From assembly GCA_964452045.1 (NCBI GenBank), contig CAYVKM010000054.1:1-25379 (forward strand): 25,379 bases of DNA, given 5' to 3'. This document shows, one piece after another, positions 1 through 9,041 of this stretch. Source of the DNA: CAYVKM01 sp964452045. GTDB taxonomy: Bacteria; Calditrichota; Calditrichia; RBG-13-44-9. Every line of letters begins with the position of its first letter. Positions within the stretch are counted from its first letter, which is position 1. The position numbers were made by a program, and so were the translations under genes. The notes beneath the pieces were generated by a model that ran no database searches, had not been told where the DNA came from, and saw only the letters and a list, made by a program, of their open reading frames with translations.

Positions 1-65
1 TAAAATTAAATGAGGAAATGATTCAGGGAAATATTTCGGGAAAGGTTTGAAAATTGTAGTTAGAT

Positions 66-1394
66 TTAATCTGATTTCAGCATTTTTGTAACAAAGCTAA
101 TCATCTGCGCGGTTAATTTTTTTCGGTTAAATTCTTCCAATTTTTTAAAACTGAATCGGGAAATTAATTCAACATTATTTTCAAACCACTCAACGATAGT
201 GGCTTTCATTCCTTCCATATCAAAATAATCAAATACCAGACCAGATTGTGTATAATTAATAAGTCCAGCAAGATCGCTGTTTAAAGGACATAGGGCCAGA
301 ACAGGGCGTCTTAAATAAAGATATTCGTAAATACGTCCGGGAGTAACATTTTCGCTTCCTGCAATATCCGATTGTATCGCCAGGGTTAAAAAATCCATTT
401 TGGATATAAAATTCAATGCTTCCCGATGCTCAAGATACCCCACCCAATTGATCTGGCTCGCCAAATTAAAACCACTTACCCATGATTTGAAAGTGTTCGT
501 CCACTTCCCAACAAAGAATATTCGTATCCTATCTGCAAATTGCGGATTATCCTTTACAATTTCAGAAATTGCCTCAATAAGGGTATTAGGTGCATTACCC
601 TGGGAATAAATCGTACCCATCACCCCGATCTTCAACAACTCAGGTGAACCAGGTAATTGCGTTTGCACTAAATCTGTAAAGTCATCGGGATCAAAACCAT
701 TTCGAATCAGTTGATCTGGTTTATCTTTTAAAAGGGGGTAAGCAGACAGGTAATAGGATTGCAAATTCGGATTAACAAAGGTTAATCCACATGCTTTTTT
801 TAGTACCCACAGCTCCATGCATTTATGGAGTTTGGTATGTATTGGACTTATCGTCGGAAGGTAAGGGTTATTAGTCCAGGCATCCCGAAAATCAAGAATA
901 TATGGTATACCAAACAATTTAAATGCCCAGCCGGCGATTATTCCCACAGTAAAAGGTGGCATTGTGGCAATCAGTAAATCAAGCGGTATTTGTCGATTAA
1001 TCCAGCGGATTCTATAAAGCGCAAACGGCAACCACAATATTCTGCTATCCGGAATAAATAAAAGGGAAGCAATTTTTCGGAAGAAGCCACCGCTTTCCCG
1101 GGATAAATTTTCTGAGTTTTGTTTCTTTCCAGACAGAAATTTGCGAATAATTTTAGCGATTCGGAACGGGTCCAGAGAACCTGTTCTATAAATCGTTACC
1201 TCAGAGGGAATCTCTTTGGACAAAGTTTTATCTTCTGCATAGAAATAACTGCTTTTTACAGTCAGAACAGAAACGTCATATTGGGAATAGTCCCAGTATT
1301 TCAAAAATTTGAGGATTCTTTGGACACCTCCGCCACCCATCGGCGGAAAATAATAACTGATAAAAAGGATTCGTTTTTTAGGGACAGTATTCAC
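66..1394 (-). CDS. GT4-type glycosyltransferase (GT-B fold)
   Basis: This 442-residue protein looks like a retaining GT-B glycosyltransferase of family GT4, which would transfer a sugar from a nucleotide-sugar donor to a surface glycan or lipid-linked acceptor in the cytoplasm. The N-terminal beta strand and glycine loop are visible (RILFISYYFPPMGGGGVQR, residues 8-26), as in WcaI/capsular-type members. The C-terminal half has the donor-side pattern SENVTPGRIYEYL...RRPVLAL (about 345-370), where a Glu in an EX-type motif normally contacts the nucleotide sugar. No signal peptide or clear membrane span is seen. The start is GTG at 1394, inside the 3' end of the kinase gene (17-bp overlap); no ATG is available before the glycine loop, and there is no strong Shine-Dalgarno, so translational coupling is likely. 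It is last in a three-gene operon. The acceptor and sugar cannot be told from sequence. Confidence 0.85.
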   Translation of the reverse strand: MNTVPKKRILFISYYFPPMGGGGVQRILKFLKYWDYSQYDVSVLTVKSSYFYAEDKTLSKEIPSEVTIYRTGSLDPFRIAKIIRKFLSGKKQNSENLSRESGGFFRKIASLLFIPDSRILWLPFALYRIRWINRQIPLDLLIATMPPFTVGIIAGWAFKLFGIPYILDFRDAWTNNPYLPTISPIHTKLHKCMELWVLKKACGLTFVNPNLQSYYLSAYPLLKDKPDQLIRNGFDPDDFTDLVQTQLPGSPELLKIGVMGTIYSQGNAPNTLIEAISEIVKDNPQFADRIRIFFVGKWTNTFKSWVSGFNLASQINWVGYLEHREALNFISKMDFLTLAIQSDIAGSENVTPGRIYEYLYLRRPVLALCPLNSDLAGLINYTQSGLVFDYFDMEGMKATIVEWFENNVELISRFSFKKLEEFNRKKLTAQMISFVTKMLKSD

Positions 1395-2004
1395 GGATGA
1401 CCGAAATTAGTTCTTCAAATTTGGCATTTTCGCGCAGGAAGTCCACTTCATCAGCATTAACTGTGTAGATATTGAATTTTTCCTGCGCTTCCTTCATCCA
1501 TCTTTCATAGCCCCGATTCAGGTACTCGATATAATCCGGGGATATGGAACGCTCAAAATCTCTACCTCGTTGCCTGATGCGGGCCATAAGTGTTTTTACC
1601 GATGCCTTCAGATAAATAATCATATCCGGTTTTGGAAGAAAATAAACCATATCATTGAACAGATCGCGGTAAGTTCGGTAATCCCGCTCAGTCATATGGC
1701 CTTGTTCGTACAAAGAGCGAGCGAAAATCTCTACATCTTCATAAATGGTTCTATCCTGAATGGCGGACGCTTCCGAATCGGCTATTTCCTTTTGCGCCCT
1801 GAAACGATGAGCCAGGAAGTAAATTTGCAAATTAAAACTCCATCGCTTCATATCTCCATAAAAATCGTCCAGAAATGGATTATCAATAACACTCTCGTAA
1901 TAGCTATGCCATCGTAATCGTTTGCCTAAATTGGTAGTGAGTGTAGTTTTACCAACACCAATATTCCCGGCTATTCCTATCAGATACTTTTTTGATTTTT
2001 CCAC
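1378..2004 (-). CDS. deoxynucleoside kinase (dGK/dAK/dCK family)
   Basis: The product (208 residues) should phosphorylate a deoxynucleoside to its 5'-monophosphate for dNTP salvage in the cytosol. The family features are complete: P-loop GNIGVGKTT (13-21, Lys19), the likely catalytic-base Glu37 in YYESVIDNPFLDDFY, the substrate-side block KRWSFNLQIYFLAHRFR, the DRT motif followed by YED (84-90), and an arginine-rich LID RQRGRDFER (144-152). The length is typical of bacterial members. The start is GTG at 2004; its G is also the last base of the upstream TAG stop (TAGTG), a classic coupled junction. The 3' end overlaps the glycosyltransferase start by 17 bp. The pairing of a salvage kinase with a secreted TonB_C protein and a glycosyltransferase has no obvious pathway logic. 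The base specificity (dG, dA or dC) cannot be assigned from what I see. Confidence 0.9.
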   Translation of the reverse strand: MEKSKKYLIGIAGNIGVGKTTLTTNLGKRLRWHSYYESVIDNPFLDDFYGDMKRWSFNLQIYFLAHRFRAQKEIADSEASAIQDRTIYEDVEIFARSLYEQGHMTERDYRTYRDLFNDMVYFLPKPDMIIYLKASVKTLMARIRQRGRDFERSISPDYIEYLNRGYERWMKEAQEKFNIYTVNADEVDFLRENAKFEELISVIREYCP

Positions 2005-3431
2005 TATGGATTGCTTTGTTTGAATCGAAAACGCTCGACGATTTTGAACTTGACTGGTTCTCCCTTAACCGTTCCAGGTTTATAGACAAATTTTTGAAGG
2101 GCATTGACCGCAGAATCAGTAAACAGTTCTCCATCGGATTTAATAACCCGATATTCATCTATCCGACCCTGCTTATTAATAATCACCTCGATAAAAACAT
2201 CGCCCTGTGTTCCGGTCTTTAAATAAATTGCAGGATAAACAGGTCGAGCACGATGAACATATTCTCTCCTTCCTGAATCCAAGAAAGCCTCAAGCACCGG
2301 CTCCTGTATTTTAGGAAAAGTTTCTACTGTTTTAAAATTAGTCGGTTGATTTTCTTTTGCCGCCAGCATACCTGTCGGGCGAGAACTTGTGCTGCGGTCT
2401 GAGATAACAGATTTAATCTCGGGTGCTTTGCGGGTAGTATCGAGCATGCTAATTGTGGCAATATTTTTCAAAGAATCCTCTTTTTTACCGGTCGAAGCCA
2501 ATAATGTGCTGTCCACTTGGGCCTGCTGCGATTGACTCTCGCTCAAAGCGATCGTTGTGGGAAATTGCCTGCTGCGGGTCGGTGAATAGAGCGGACGAAA
2601 ACGGACTTCACCATAAGCACCATTATCCGCCCGGTCATATATTCTCTGTTGAATTTCCGAGGTGCTGGTAGTATTCCATACGTTATTCTGGGCATAAATT
2701 ACATTATCCGCATGATTGTAAATATCATAGTCGAAATTATTATAAATGCGGTTATTCCCTTTACTTTTGCCGGGCGTTTCCGGATTTGTGCCCAGGTCAG
2801 GTGCGGAACGGCTGAAAGCGATGATGCCATAATTATTTTGCGTGATTGTACATTCAGTGATAATCGGGTTGGAAGCCAATTCACAGTTGATCCCGGCAAA
2901 ACCATTTCCGAATAAAACACATTTCGATATTTCCGGGGCGGCCTTCACTTCACAACTGATCCCCGAGTTATGATTAAATTGAATTTCGCAACTCCTGATG
3001 ACCGGCGCACTACCATAACAGGTAATTCCCTTATAACCGAATTCGATCACCGCATTCTCTATTAAAGATTTATTATATAAATTTTTTATCACAATACCAT
3101 ACCAATCGTTCATCTGCGGATTGGTAGATTCTGAAGTGAAGATGACCTTGCTCTGCGAAGTCCCGTCTCTCACCTGAAGAACACCATTAACTATTAGTTC
3201 GCTCCTTTTTTTGTCTTTACCCGCATTCAGAATATCAGTCTTGGGTTTAAAAAAGACCCGTGAACCGCCTTCCACCGAAAGCGTCACACCCCGGGGAATA
3301 GTCACGTCCCCATCGATATAAACATCTCCCCGCCAATGGGTATTTTGCGAAATTTCCCCCGATATATATTTTTGAGAATAAACCGGAATAAAGTTAAATA
3401 AAATGAAACAAAGTAATAGAATTTTTTTCAT
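2004..3431 (-). CDS. secreted right-handed beta-helix protein with C-terminal TonB domain
   Basis: This 475-residue protein starts with a signal peptide (MKKILLLCFILFNFIPVYSQ, residues 1-20, probable cleavage after YS-Q), so it is exported. Residues about 21-255 show repeated short beta rungs typical of right-handed parallel beta-helix proteins (for example SAPVIRSCEIQFNHNSGISC followed by KAAPEISKCVLFGNGFAGINC-like turns). A Ser/Thr/Gln-rich linker covers about 256-375. Residues about 390-473 form a TonB C-terminal domain, recognisable by YPAIYLKTGTQGDVFIEV and INKQGRIDEYRVIKSDG, ending in the FKIVERFRF strand. Unlike true TonB there is no uncleaved N-terminal anchor or Pro-rich spacer, so it probably does not transduce energy. 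The TonB_C unit may instead bind a periplasmic or outer-membrane partner or peptidoglycan. ATG at 3431 is the first gene of the operon. The function is unknown. Confidence 0.85.
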   Translation of the reverse strand: MKKILLLCFILFNFIPVYSQKYISGEISQNTHWRGDVYIDGDVTIPRGVTLSVEGGSRVFFKPKTDILNAGKDKKRSELIVNGVLQVRDGTSQSKVIFTSESTNPQMNDWYGIVIKNLYNKSLIENAVIEFGYKGITCYGSAPVIRSCEIQFNHNSGISCEVKAAPEISKCVLFGNGFAGINCELASNPIITECTITQNNYGIIAFSRSAPDLGTNPETPGKSKGNNRIYNNFDYDIYNHADNVIYAQNNVWNTTSTSEIQQRIYDRADNGAYGEVRFRPLYSPTRSRQFPTTIALSESQSQQAQVDSTLLASTGKKEDSLKNIATISMLDTTRKAPEIKSVISDRSTSSRPTGMLAAKENQPTNFKTVETFPKIQEPVLEAFLDSGRREYVHRARPVYPAIYLKTGTQGDVFIEVIINKQGRIDEYRVIKSDGELFTDSAVNALQKFVYKPGTVKGEPVKFKIVERFRFKQSNP

Positions 3432-3525
3432 AAGAGCTTATTTCGATACCAATTCACTTTTTTTGCCTAACTCTCTATTTTTAATATCGGATGCAAACCA
3501 GTAAATTAAAACCTGTCATCAAATT

Positions 3526-3543
3526 ATTTCTTCCAGAAGAAAT
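3526..3543. repeat. 18-bp inverted repeat between chemosensory operon and beta-helix gene
   Basis: ATTTCTTC and GAAGAAAT flank a central CA, giving eight perfect complementary pairs. It lies 35-52 bp downstream of the cheA stop and about 95 bp upstream of the beta-helix gene start. As RNA it could form a stem with a four-base loop, but no U-run follows on the minus strand, so it is a poor intrinsic terminator. It could equally be an operator for the beta-helix operon. Confidence 0.35.
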
Positions 3544-3577
3544 CAACCTGTAAGTGTAACGTCCTTAACACTGCAAT

Positions 3578-6500
3578 TTACTTTTTATATTCGATAAATT
3601 GCTGAATTTTTTTCAACAGTTCCTCTTCCTTGAACGGTTTAATAATAAATTCATCCGCACCCAGTTTCATTGATATTTGCTGAATATGCTGGCTCGCTCT
3701 CCCGGTTAACACAACAATGGGTAATTCATCCCAGCGGGGCTCAGAACGTATTTGCTCAATTAGTTCATACCCGGACAGATTTGGCATTTCCAGATCGGTG
3801 ATCAGTAAATCAAAGTCCTTTTGATTCAGATATTCCAGAGCATGATAGCCATTTTTGGCTGCTTCAATCTCATAATTCCTTTTGGATAAAAATCCGGTGA
3901 GGAACTTGCGAATGCTCAAGGAATCATCCACCACAAGAATGAGTGGTTTCCGGCCTTCCACAATCCGCTTCGTTCTTCCCTGATCCACTTTACCAGTCTT
4001 GGGTCCAGCTTTTTGGGGTTTATCTAAACTCACCTCTTCCTGTCTTAAGATGGACTCGGTGCGATGCCCCCTTAATCCACTGAATACCAGCTGCCGAACA
4101 TCCAGCACCAGAACCACCCGTCCGTCTGCCAGCACCGAACCGCCAGAAATAAAACGAATCCCCTGCAAACCTTTACCCAGAGATTTAATTAAAATCTCTT
4201 CCCGATGAAGAATTTTATCCACCAGCAGGGCCACTTTATTTCCTTCATCCTGAACAATGATGACCGGAACGGTATTCGATTTCGATACTGCATTCTCTGG
4301 AGGTTCTGATATTTGAAGGAGCGAGGACAGCTTAATTACCGGAATCTGTGCTCCGCGGAAGTTCATATAGTAAAAATTATCTTTGCTGATTAAATCTTTT
4401 CTATCCAGATCAATGGTCTCCTCGACCTGTAACAGCGGAACTGCATAGATATTGTTATTCACATTGACCAGCATTGCCTGGGTAACTGTCAGGGAAATGG
4501 GAACACGGACCTGGAAACGGGTGCCTTTTCCTTTTTCCGAATAAATCCGGATATCCCCTTTTATTTTCTGAATCTGATTCTTAACGATATCCAGACCCAT
4601 CCCCCGGCCACTCAATTCCGTTTTTACTGTTGATGTGGAGAAACCGGAATACATCATATATTCAAATACTTCCTGTTCGGCCAAAACATCAGCCTGGTTT
4701 TTCTTCAGGAATCCAAGATCAATTGCCCTTTGCTTAACCTTATCCATATCAATTCCCTTCCCATCATCTTCTACATTAAAACTGACGAAATTTCGTTCCC
4801 GGGTGGCACTTAATTTTATTGTTCCTTCCTCTGGTTTACCAACTTTCTTCCGTTCTTTTGGTAATTCGATGCCATGGTCTATGGCATTGCGCAGCAGATG
4901 AAGCAGAGGTTCAAACAATTCTTCCACCAGAGTTCTGTCCAGCTCAGTCTCTTCTCCACGGATCAATAATTTTACCTTTTTATTATATTTCCGGGCCAAA
5001 TCGCGAAGTGGTCTCTGGAAACGCTGGAACAAAATATCTACCGGTACCAACCGGGCATTCATGATAGATTCGTGGATCTGGTTGCTTAACCGGAGCATTT
5101 TATGGATTTGTTCATCATATAGCTTCCCGGAATCTTTAATGTTTTGTAAGATCTGATTAAAATTCTGGGAAAATTTCTTCAGATTTCCAATGGTTTCCTT
5201 CAATTCACTAATCTGTTTTTCTTCCGATTCCATTAAGGAGGGTGATTTCTTTATCAGCGGTTCAATTTCCCCAATCAATTTTTGTTCTTCTTTGATAAAC
5301 TCATCCAGATACCAGAGGATATTCTGCAGGTTTTTTCCTTCCATATCCATCCGGGGAAGGTTGTTTTTCAGGGTATCCAGTTGCTTCTTGAATTGCGTGT
5401 TATTGATTACCATCTCCGCCGTTTCGTTTAACAGACTATCCATTTGCTGAACATGCAGGCGAATGTAGGTATCCCTTGGTTTTACCTTGGGAATTTCAAG
5501 GTCCTCCGAAATAGACAGATAATCTGCATCCGGAGTTGATTCCTCGGTTTTTTCCTGCGCCTTCCTCTTTTTCGCAGATTTCTTCTTTTGGCCACTTCCC
5601 TCGCCGGTTTTAATGGCTTCTAATTGAGTGACAATTTCATCAAAATTTTTTGTTTTGTTGCGCTCTCCATCCACCAGCGCAGAAATGATAAAATCGACTT
5701 CATCGACCACATCAAACAGTAGATCGTAAAGATGCTGAGGTAAGGGTTCAGATCTGCTCAAAAAATCTTCCAGAATATCTTCACTGAGATGGGCCAATTT
5801 CTCTGGTGCTTCCAGGTAAACCATTGAAGCCGAACCTTTTAATGTATGTAGTGTCCGCATTAGCCGCTGGGCCAGATCCTGGTCAGTTGGATTCTTTTCC
5901 ATTTTCATCAACAAAAAGTTGATATCTTCCAGATATTCCCTGGCTTCCTGAATAAACGAAGTTATCACCGTCTCGGATAATTCCCCATCTTCTGCAACTT
6001 CCTGAAATGGGGCTGGTTGCGGCTGCTCTACCGGTTTTTCAACCTTCTCCCCTTTTAATTCCATCAAATGTCCGGAAATCGCATTGGTGGTTTCTTCATA
6101 GAGAGAAAGCGGTATTTCCTGATTCTTGGTAAGATCCCGGATAACCTGCACTGACTTACGGACAGCCGGAATCATATAATTCCAATTCTCCGGCTCTTTC
6201 TTGTTGAGCAGTTCGATCAATTCTTCCAGGTCATCAAAAAGAACACCGATCTCGGTAAATCCAAGCATCTTTGCTGCAGACCGGATTTCATGAACCGAGT
6301 GATCCAAGGACTGTAAAGTCTTTTTATCATGTTTGAATTTTTCAACCAGGGTAAGGTCCCGTTCAATATTATTCAGATTCTCCGCGGCTTCATTCTTGAA
6401 TATTTCCAAAAGCTCAGGATCCATTTCGCTTAATTTAAGCAACGGTTCCCGACCGGTTTCTTTCTTCTCCGTCGGTTCTTCAGCCACGACTCCTTCTTCA

Positions 6501-9001
6501 ACAGATACAGATTCTGAATTCGGAGAAGTTTCCATAGACTCTTCCTTAGCTTCTATTTCCGGAGTCTGAAATTCTTCTTCAATTATATTCTTTGAAATAA
6601 AATTGTCGATTGAGTTAAGCAAACGCCGGGGTTGGATTTTTTTGTTATCCAGAAGCCTCTTGACGGCTTTAACCATTCGCTTACAAAGTGAAATGAACTG
6701 CTTACGCGGTTTAACCTTCCCATGAAGTAGTAATTCGGACAACTCCTCAACCGGACCCACGATCTCAGCAATATCGCTGCGATTAACCATCTGGGCAGAA
6801 CCTTTGAGGGTATGGAGTATATTGCTCAATTTTTGTATTTTTGAGGTATTCTCCAGATCGCCTGAAAGTTTTTCAGCATATTTCTCGATCTCTTTCAAAT
6901 ATTTTAAGGCTTCTTCCCGAAATACGCTCACCAATTCATCATCAACAAAAGACTCCCGCGTACTGGTTTTTTTATCTTCTATCTTTTCAGACTTTTCGGC
7001 TTTTTCGGTTCCCGGAATTTTAATTTGTTTTAGTATCTTATCAAATTTTTGTTTTAGTTTTTCGGCATTTATTGCCTTGGGAAGATTGGATACTGAGCTT
7101 TTCCATTCACCCAGTAGACCCACCAAATCCTGCCGGATTCCATCAGATTGATCGTCTGGAATTGCATCCAGCTCTGTCATTTTCTCTAAAAGATAAGTTG
7201 CCACATCCAGCATCGAAATATTTTTAGCCAGAGTGCTGTTATTAACAACCTGCTGTAATCCCGGAGTCATCTCATCGGCAGCAACTTGTTGTATCGAGAT
7301 GTTCTCATTCTTGAGCGAATCAATTATTTTCGTTAATTGTTTTTGGGTCACATCTTTATAGGCCTCCAGAGATTCTGAAATGGAAAAGGTTTTATCTGAA
7401 ATTTTGCCAATGGTTAATTTTTCCACCAGCTCAGTCCATTCATCCGGAGTGGCGGAAAATAAGCGGGTTGCCAGTTTCTGGATAGATTCCAGCACCTCAT
7501 CCTTTTTTAAATTTAACTTTTCATGTTTCTCTTCATTATTTAGCCAATTTTGAAGAATCTCCATTACATGATCGGGACCGGTTAACTGCCAGAGTTTATA
7601 CCAGTTTGAAAGGTGATCAAGATCCGATTGCAACGAGGCTTGACTTTCCGCGGAATGTGTATCAAGAAAGATAGCATAATTTGTTTCAACCCTTGCCAGA
7701 AAACGTGACTGCGCAAACTGAAAAGCATCCTTAACCACCTCCGAATTTTGAAAGGAGAACGCTGCTTCAACTGATTCGGTAGATTCTATCGAAGCCAGAA
7801 ACGAGCTCTCCAAATTATGAAGTTCCTCTGTACCCTGTTCCTCAGAATCATTCAAGACCGCATCGATATAGGCTAGATAGTTAGACAACAGGTTTTTCAA
7901 CGAATCGATTGAGTCCTGTGTCAGGATTTTCCCGGAGGAAAACTGATCCCGGATATTATCGAGCACGTTTTTGGAAATCTCCTCAATAGCCGGATATTTA
8001 TGAATCTGTCCCAAATCCTTAATAATTTTCAGATTTTCCAGTACCACCGAACGAGTATTTTCATTGGCTGGATCTTTTACGACTTTGGAGAGTGAGGATA
8101 CGATTTCATCGGATAATTCTTTTATTTCATTCACAATATAATCCCGTAGCAGGAATCGCAAATTCTCATCTTCAACGGTAACGCCGGTTTCTGATACTTC
8201 AGTTTCCTTTATTTCTCTGGGGATTTCTTCTTCAACCTGTTCGGAAGCAGTTGCTTCCTCAGGTTCAACTTCCTTCGCAATTTCTTCAGCTTTGCAGAAT
8301 GATAAAAACAAATCGGTATGCTCGACATAGAGACTTTTTAACTCGCGAATAAGATCATCAACATTTCCATAGTAATCCGACAGATAACCTTCGATAAGAA
8401 CTTCTTCCCTGGGTGGTTTTAACAGATTCTGCAATAAGAACAGGGCTCCCTGAAATTCATGGTTATCCTGATATAGAGATGAGAGGTTGGTTAATTCTTC
8501 CCGGGATTCCAAACGATCGAACATTCGTTCAATCAAATCCCGGACAGATTCATCTTCGCTCTGGAAATTATGAAGAACCTGGGCTTTGATATGTTCCCGG
8601 ATAAAAGTATAAATGTCCAGCTTATTTTCAGAGACAGGCTCGGTACCAAGTAAATCCTGAAAAACACGGCTTTCCCAGGATGGTTCCAAAGCCAGTTCAT
8701 GAAAAATTTCCAAAAAATCTGTGGCATAATCATCGATCTTTTCCACTGCATCTTCTGGTTCTGAATCACTTATTCGTTCAATCAAATCAGAAAAGAATAT
8801 AGAAATATCACTGGTACCTTGCACGCGAGCTAATTTTTCAATACTTGCCAGGGGATTTTCGCCGGAAGAAAGGAAATCAACAAATTTTCCCAGATTTGTT
8901 TGCATAGCACCTTCGAACTTCGTATCACCTTGCTTTTTTATAGATTCAAGAAGGCTTTGAAAGTAGAAAGTCTCAAAATCTACCTGGTTTGAAATCTTCA
9001 T
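3578..9001 (-). CDS. cheA: giant CheA/ChpA-type hybrid histidine kinase with multiple Hpt domains and C-terminal REC
   Basis: This 1807-residue hybrid kinase is the core of the chemosensory operon. Three Hpt domains keep a phosphoacceptor His: His730 and His1052 in canonical LHTLKGSA, and His904 in the variant VHEIRSAAKM (Lys-Gly replaced by Arg-Ser). About 700 residues before them are helical and Glu/Leu/Ser-rich, with Hpt-like segments lacking the His (about 280-350). Next come dimerisation helices (about 1177-1345), a HATPase with N-box LRNAIDHG (Asn1372), DDGKGID and GRGMGLDIV (from 1465), a CheW-like domain (about 1508-1640), and a REC domain with acceptor Asp1736 in ITDLEMP. ChpA/PilL of type IV pilus systems has the same plan. 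I chose ATG 9001, six bases after GGGG; a TTG at 9025 would add eight residues. The gap to the MCP gene is 40 bp. Autophosphorylation of the Hpt His and transfer to the CheY-like proteins is the expected role. Confidence 0.95.
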   Translation of the reverse strand: MKISNQVDFETFYFQSLLESIKKQGDTKFEGAMQTNLGKFVDFLSSGENPLASIEKLARVQGTSDISIFFSDLIERISDSEPEDAVEKIDDYATDFLEIFHELALEPSWESRVFQDLLGTEPVSENKLDIYTFIREHIKAQVLHNFQSEDESVRDLIERMFDRLESREELTNLSSLYQDNHEFQGALFLLQNLLKPPREEVLIEGYLSDYYGNVDDLIRELKSLYVEHTDLFLSFCKAEEIAKEVEPEEATASEQVEEEIPREIKETEVSETGVTVEDENLRFLLRDYIVNEIKELSDEIVSSLSKVVKDPANENTRSVVLENLKIIKDLGQIHKYPAIEEISKNVLDNIRDQFSSGKILTQDSIDSLKNLLSNYLAYIDAVLNDSEEQGTEELHNLESSFLASIESTESVEAAFSFQNSEVVKDAFQFAQSRFLARVETNYAIFLDTHSAESQASLQSDLDHLSNWYKLWQLTGPDHVMEILQNWLNNEEKHEKLNLKKDEVLESIQKLATRLFSATPDEWTELVEKLTIGKISDKTFSISESLEAYKDVTQKQLTKIIDSLKNENISIQQVAADEMTPGLQQVVNNSTLAKNISMLDVATYLLEKMTELDAIPDDQSDGIRQDLVGLLGEWKSSVSNLPKAINAEKLKQKFDKILKQIKIPGTEKAEKSEKIEDKKTSTRESFVDDELVSVFREEALKYLKEIEKYAEKLSGDLENTSKIQKLSNILHTLKGSAQMVNRSDIAEIVGPVEELSELLLHGKVKPRKQFISLCKRMVKAVKRLLDNKKIQPRRLLNSIDNFISKNIIEEEFQTPEIEAKEESMETSPNSESVSVEEGVVAEEPTEKKETGREPLLKLSEMDPELLEIFKNEAAENLNNIERDLTLVEKFKHDKKTLQSLDHSVHEIRSAAKMLGFTEIGVLFDDLEELIELLNKKEPENWNYMIPAVRKSVQVIRDLTKNQEIPLSLYEETTNAISGHLMELKGEKVEKPVEQPQPAPFQEVAEDGELSETVITSFIQEAREYLEDINFLLMKMEKNPTDQDLAQRLMRTLHTLKGSASMVYLEAPEKLAHLSEDILEDFLSRSEPLPQHLYDLLFDVVDEVDFIISALVDGERNKTKNFDEIVTQLEAIKTGEGSGQKKKSAKKRKAQEKTEESTPDADYLSISEDLEIPKVKPRDTYIRLHVQQMDSLLNETAEMVINNTQFKKQLDTLKNNLPRMDMEGKNLQNILWYLDEFIKEEQKLIGEIEPLIKKSPSLMESEEKQISELKETIGNLKKFSQNFNQILQNIKDSGKLYDEQIHKMLRLSNQIHESIMNARLVPVDILFQRFQRPLRDLARKYNKKVKLLIRGEETELDRTLVEELFEPLLHLLRNAIDHGIELPKERKKVGKPEEGTIKLSATRERNFVSFNVEDDGKGIDMDKVKQRAIDLGFLKKNQADVLAEQEVFEYMMYSGFSTSTVKTELSGRGMGLDIVKNQIQKIKGDIRIYSEKGKGTRFQVRVPISLTVTQAMLVNVNNNIYAVPLLQVEETIDLDRKDLISKDNFYYMNFRGAQIPVIKLSSLLQISEPPENAVSKSNTVPVIIVQDEGNKVALLVDKILHREEILIKSLGKGLQGIRFISGGSVLADGRVVLVLDVRQLVFSGLRGHRTESILRQEEVSLDKPQKAGPKTGKVDQGRTKRIVEGRKPLILVVDDSLSIRKFLTGFLSKRNYEIEAAKNGYHALEYLNQKDFDLLITDLEMPNLSGYELIEQIRSEPRWDELPIVVLTGRASQHIQQISMKLGADEFIIKPFKEEELLKKIQQFIEYKK

Positions 9002-9041
9002 AAAAATCCCCAAACTATTTCTCAAACTTTATCAGTTAAGA

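Noticed and set aside
1..65. Possible next gene after the glycosyltransferase
   Set aside because: The 65 bases to the window edge show no start codon with a ribosome-binding site on the minus strand; too short to judge.
3526..3543. Inverted repeat as a firm terminator for the chemosensory operon
   Set aside because: No U-run follows on the minus strand; kept only as an inverted repeat of unknown role.
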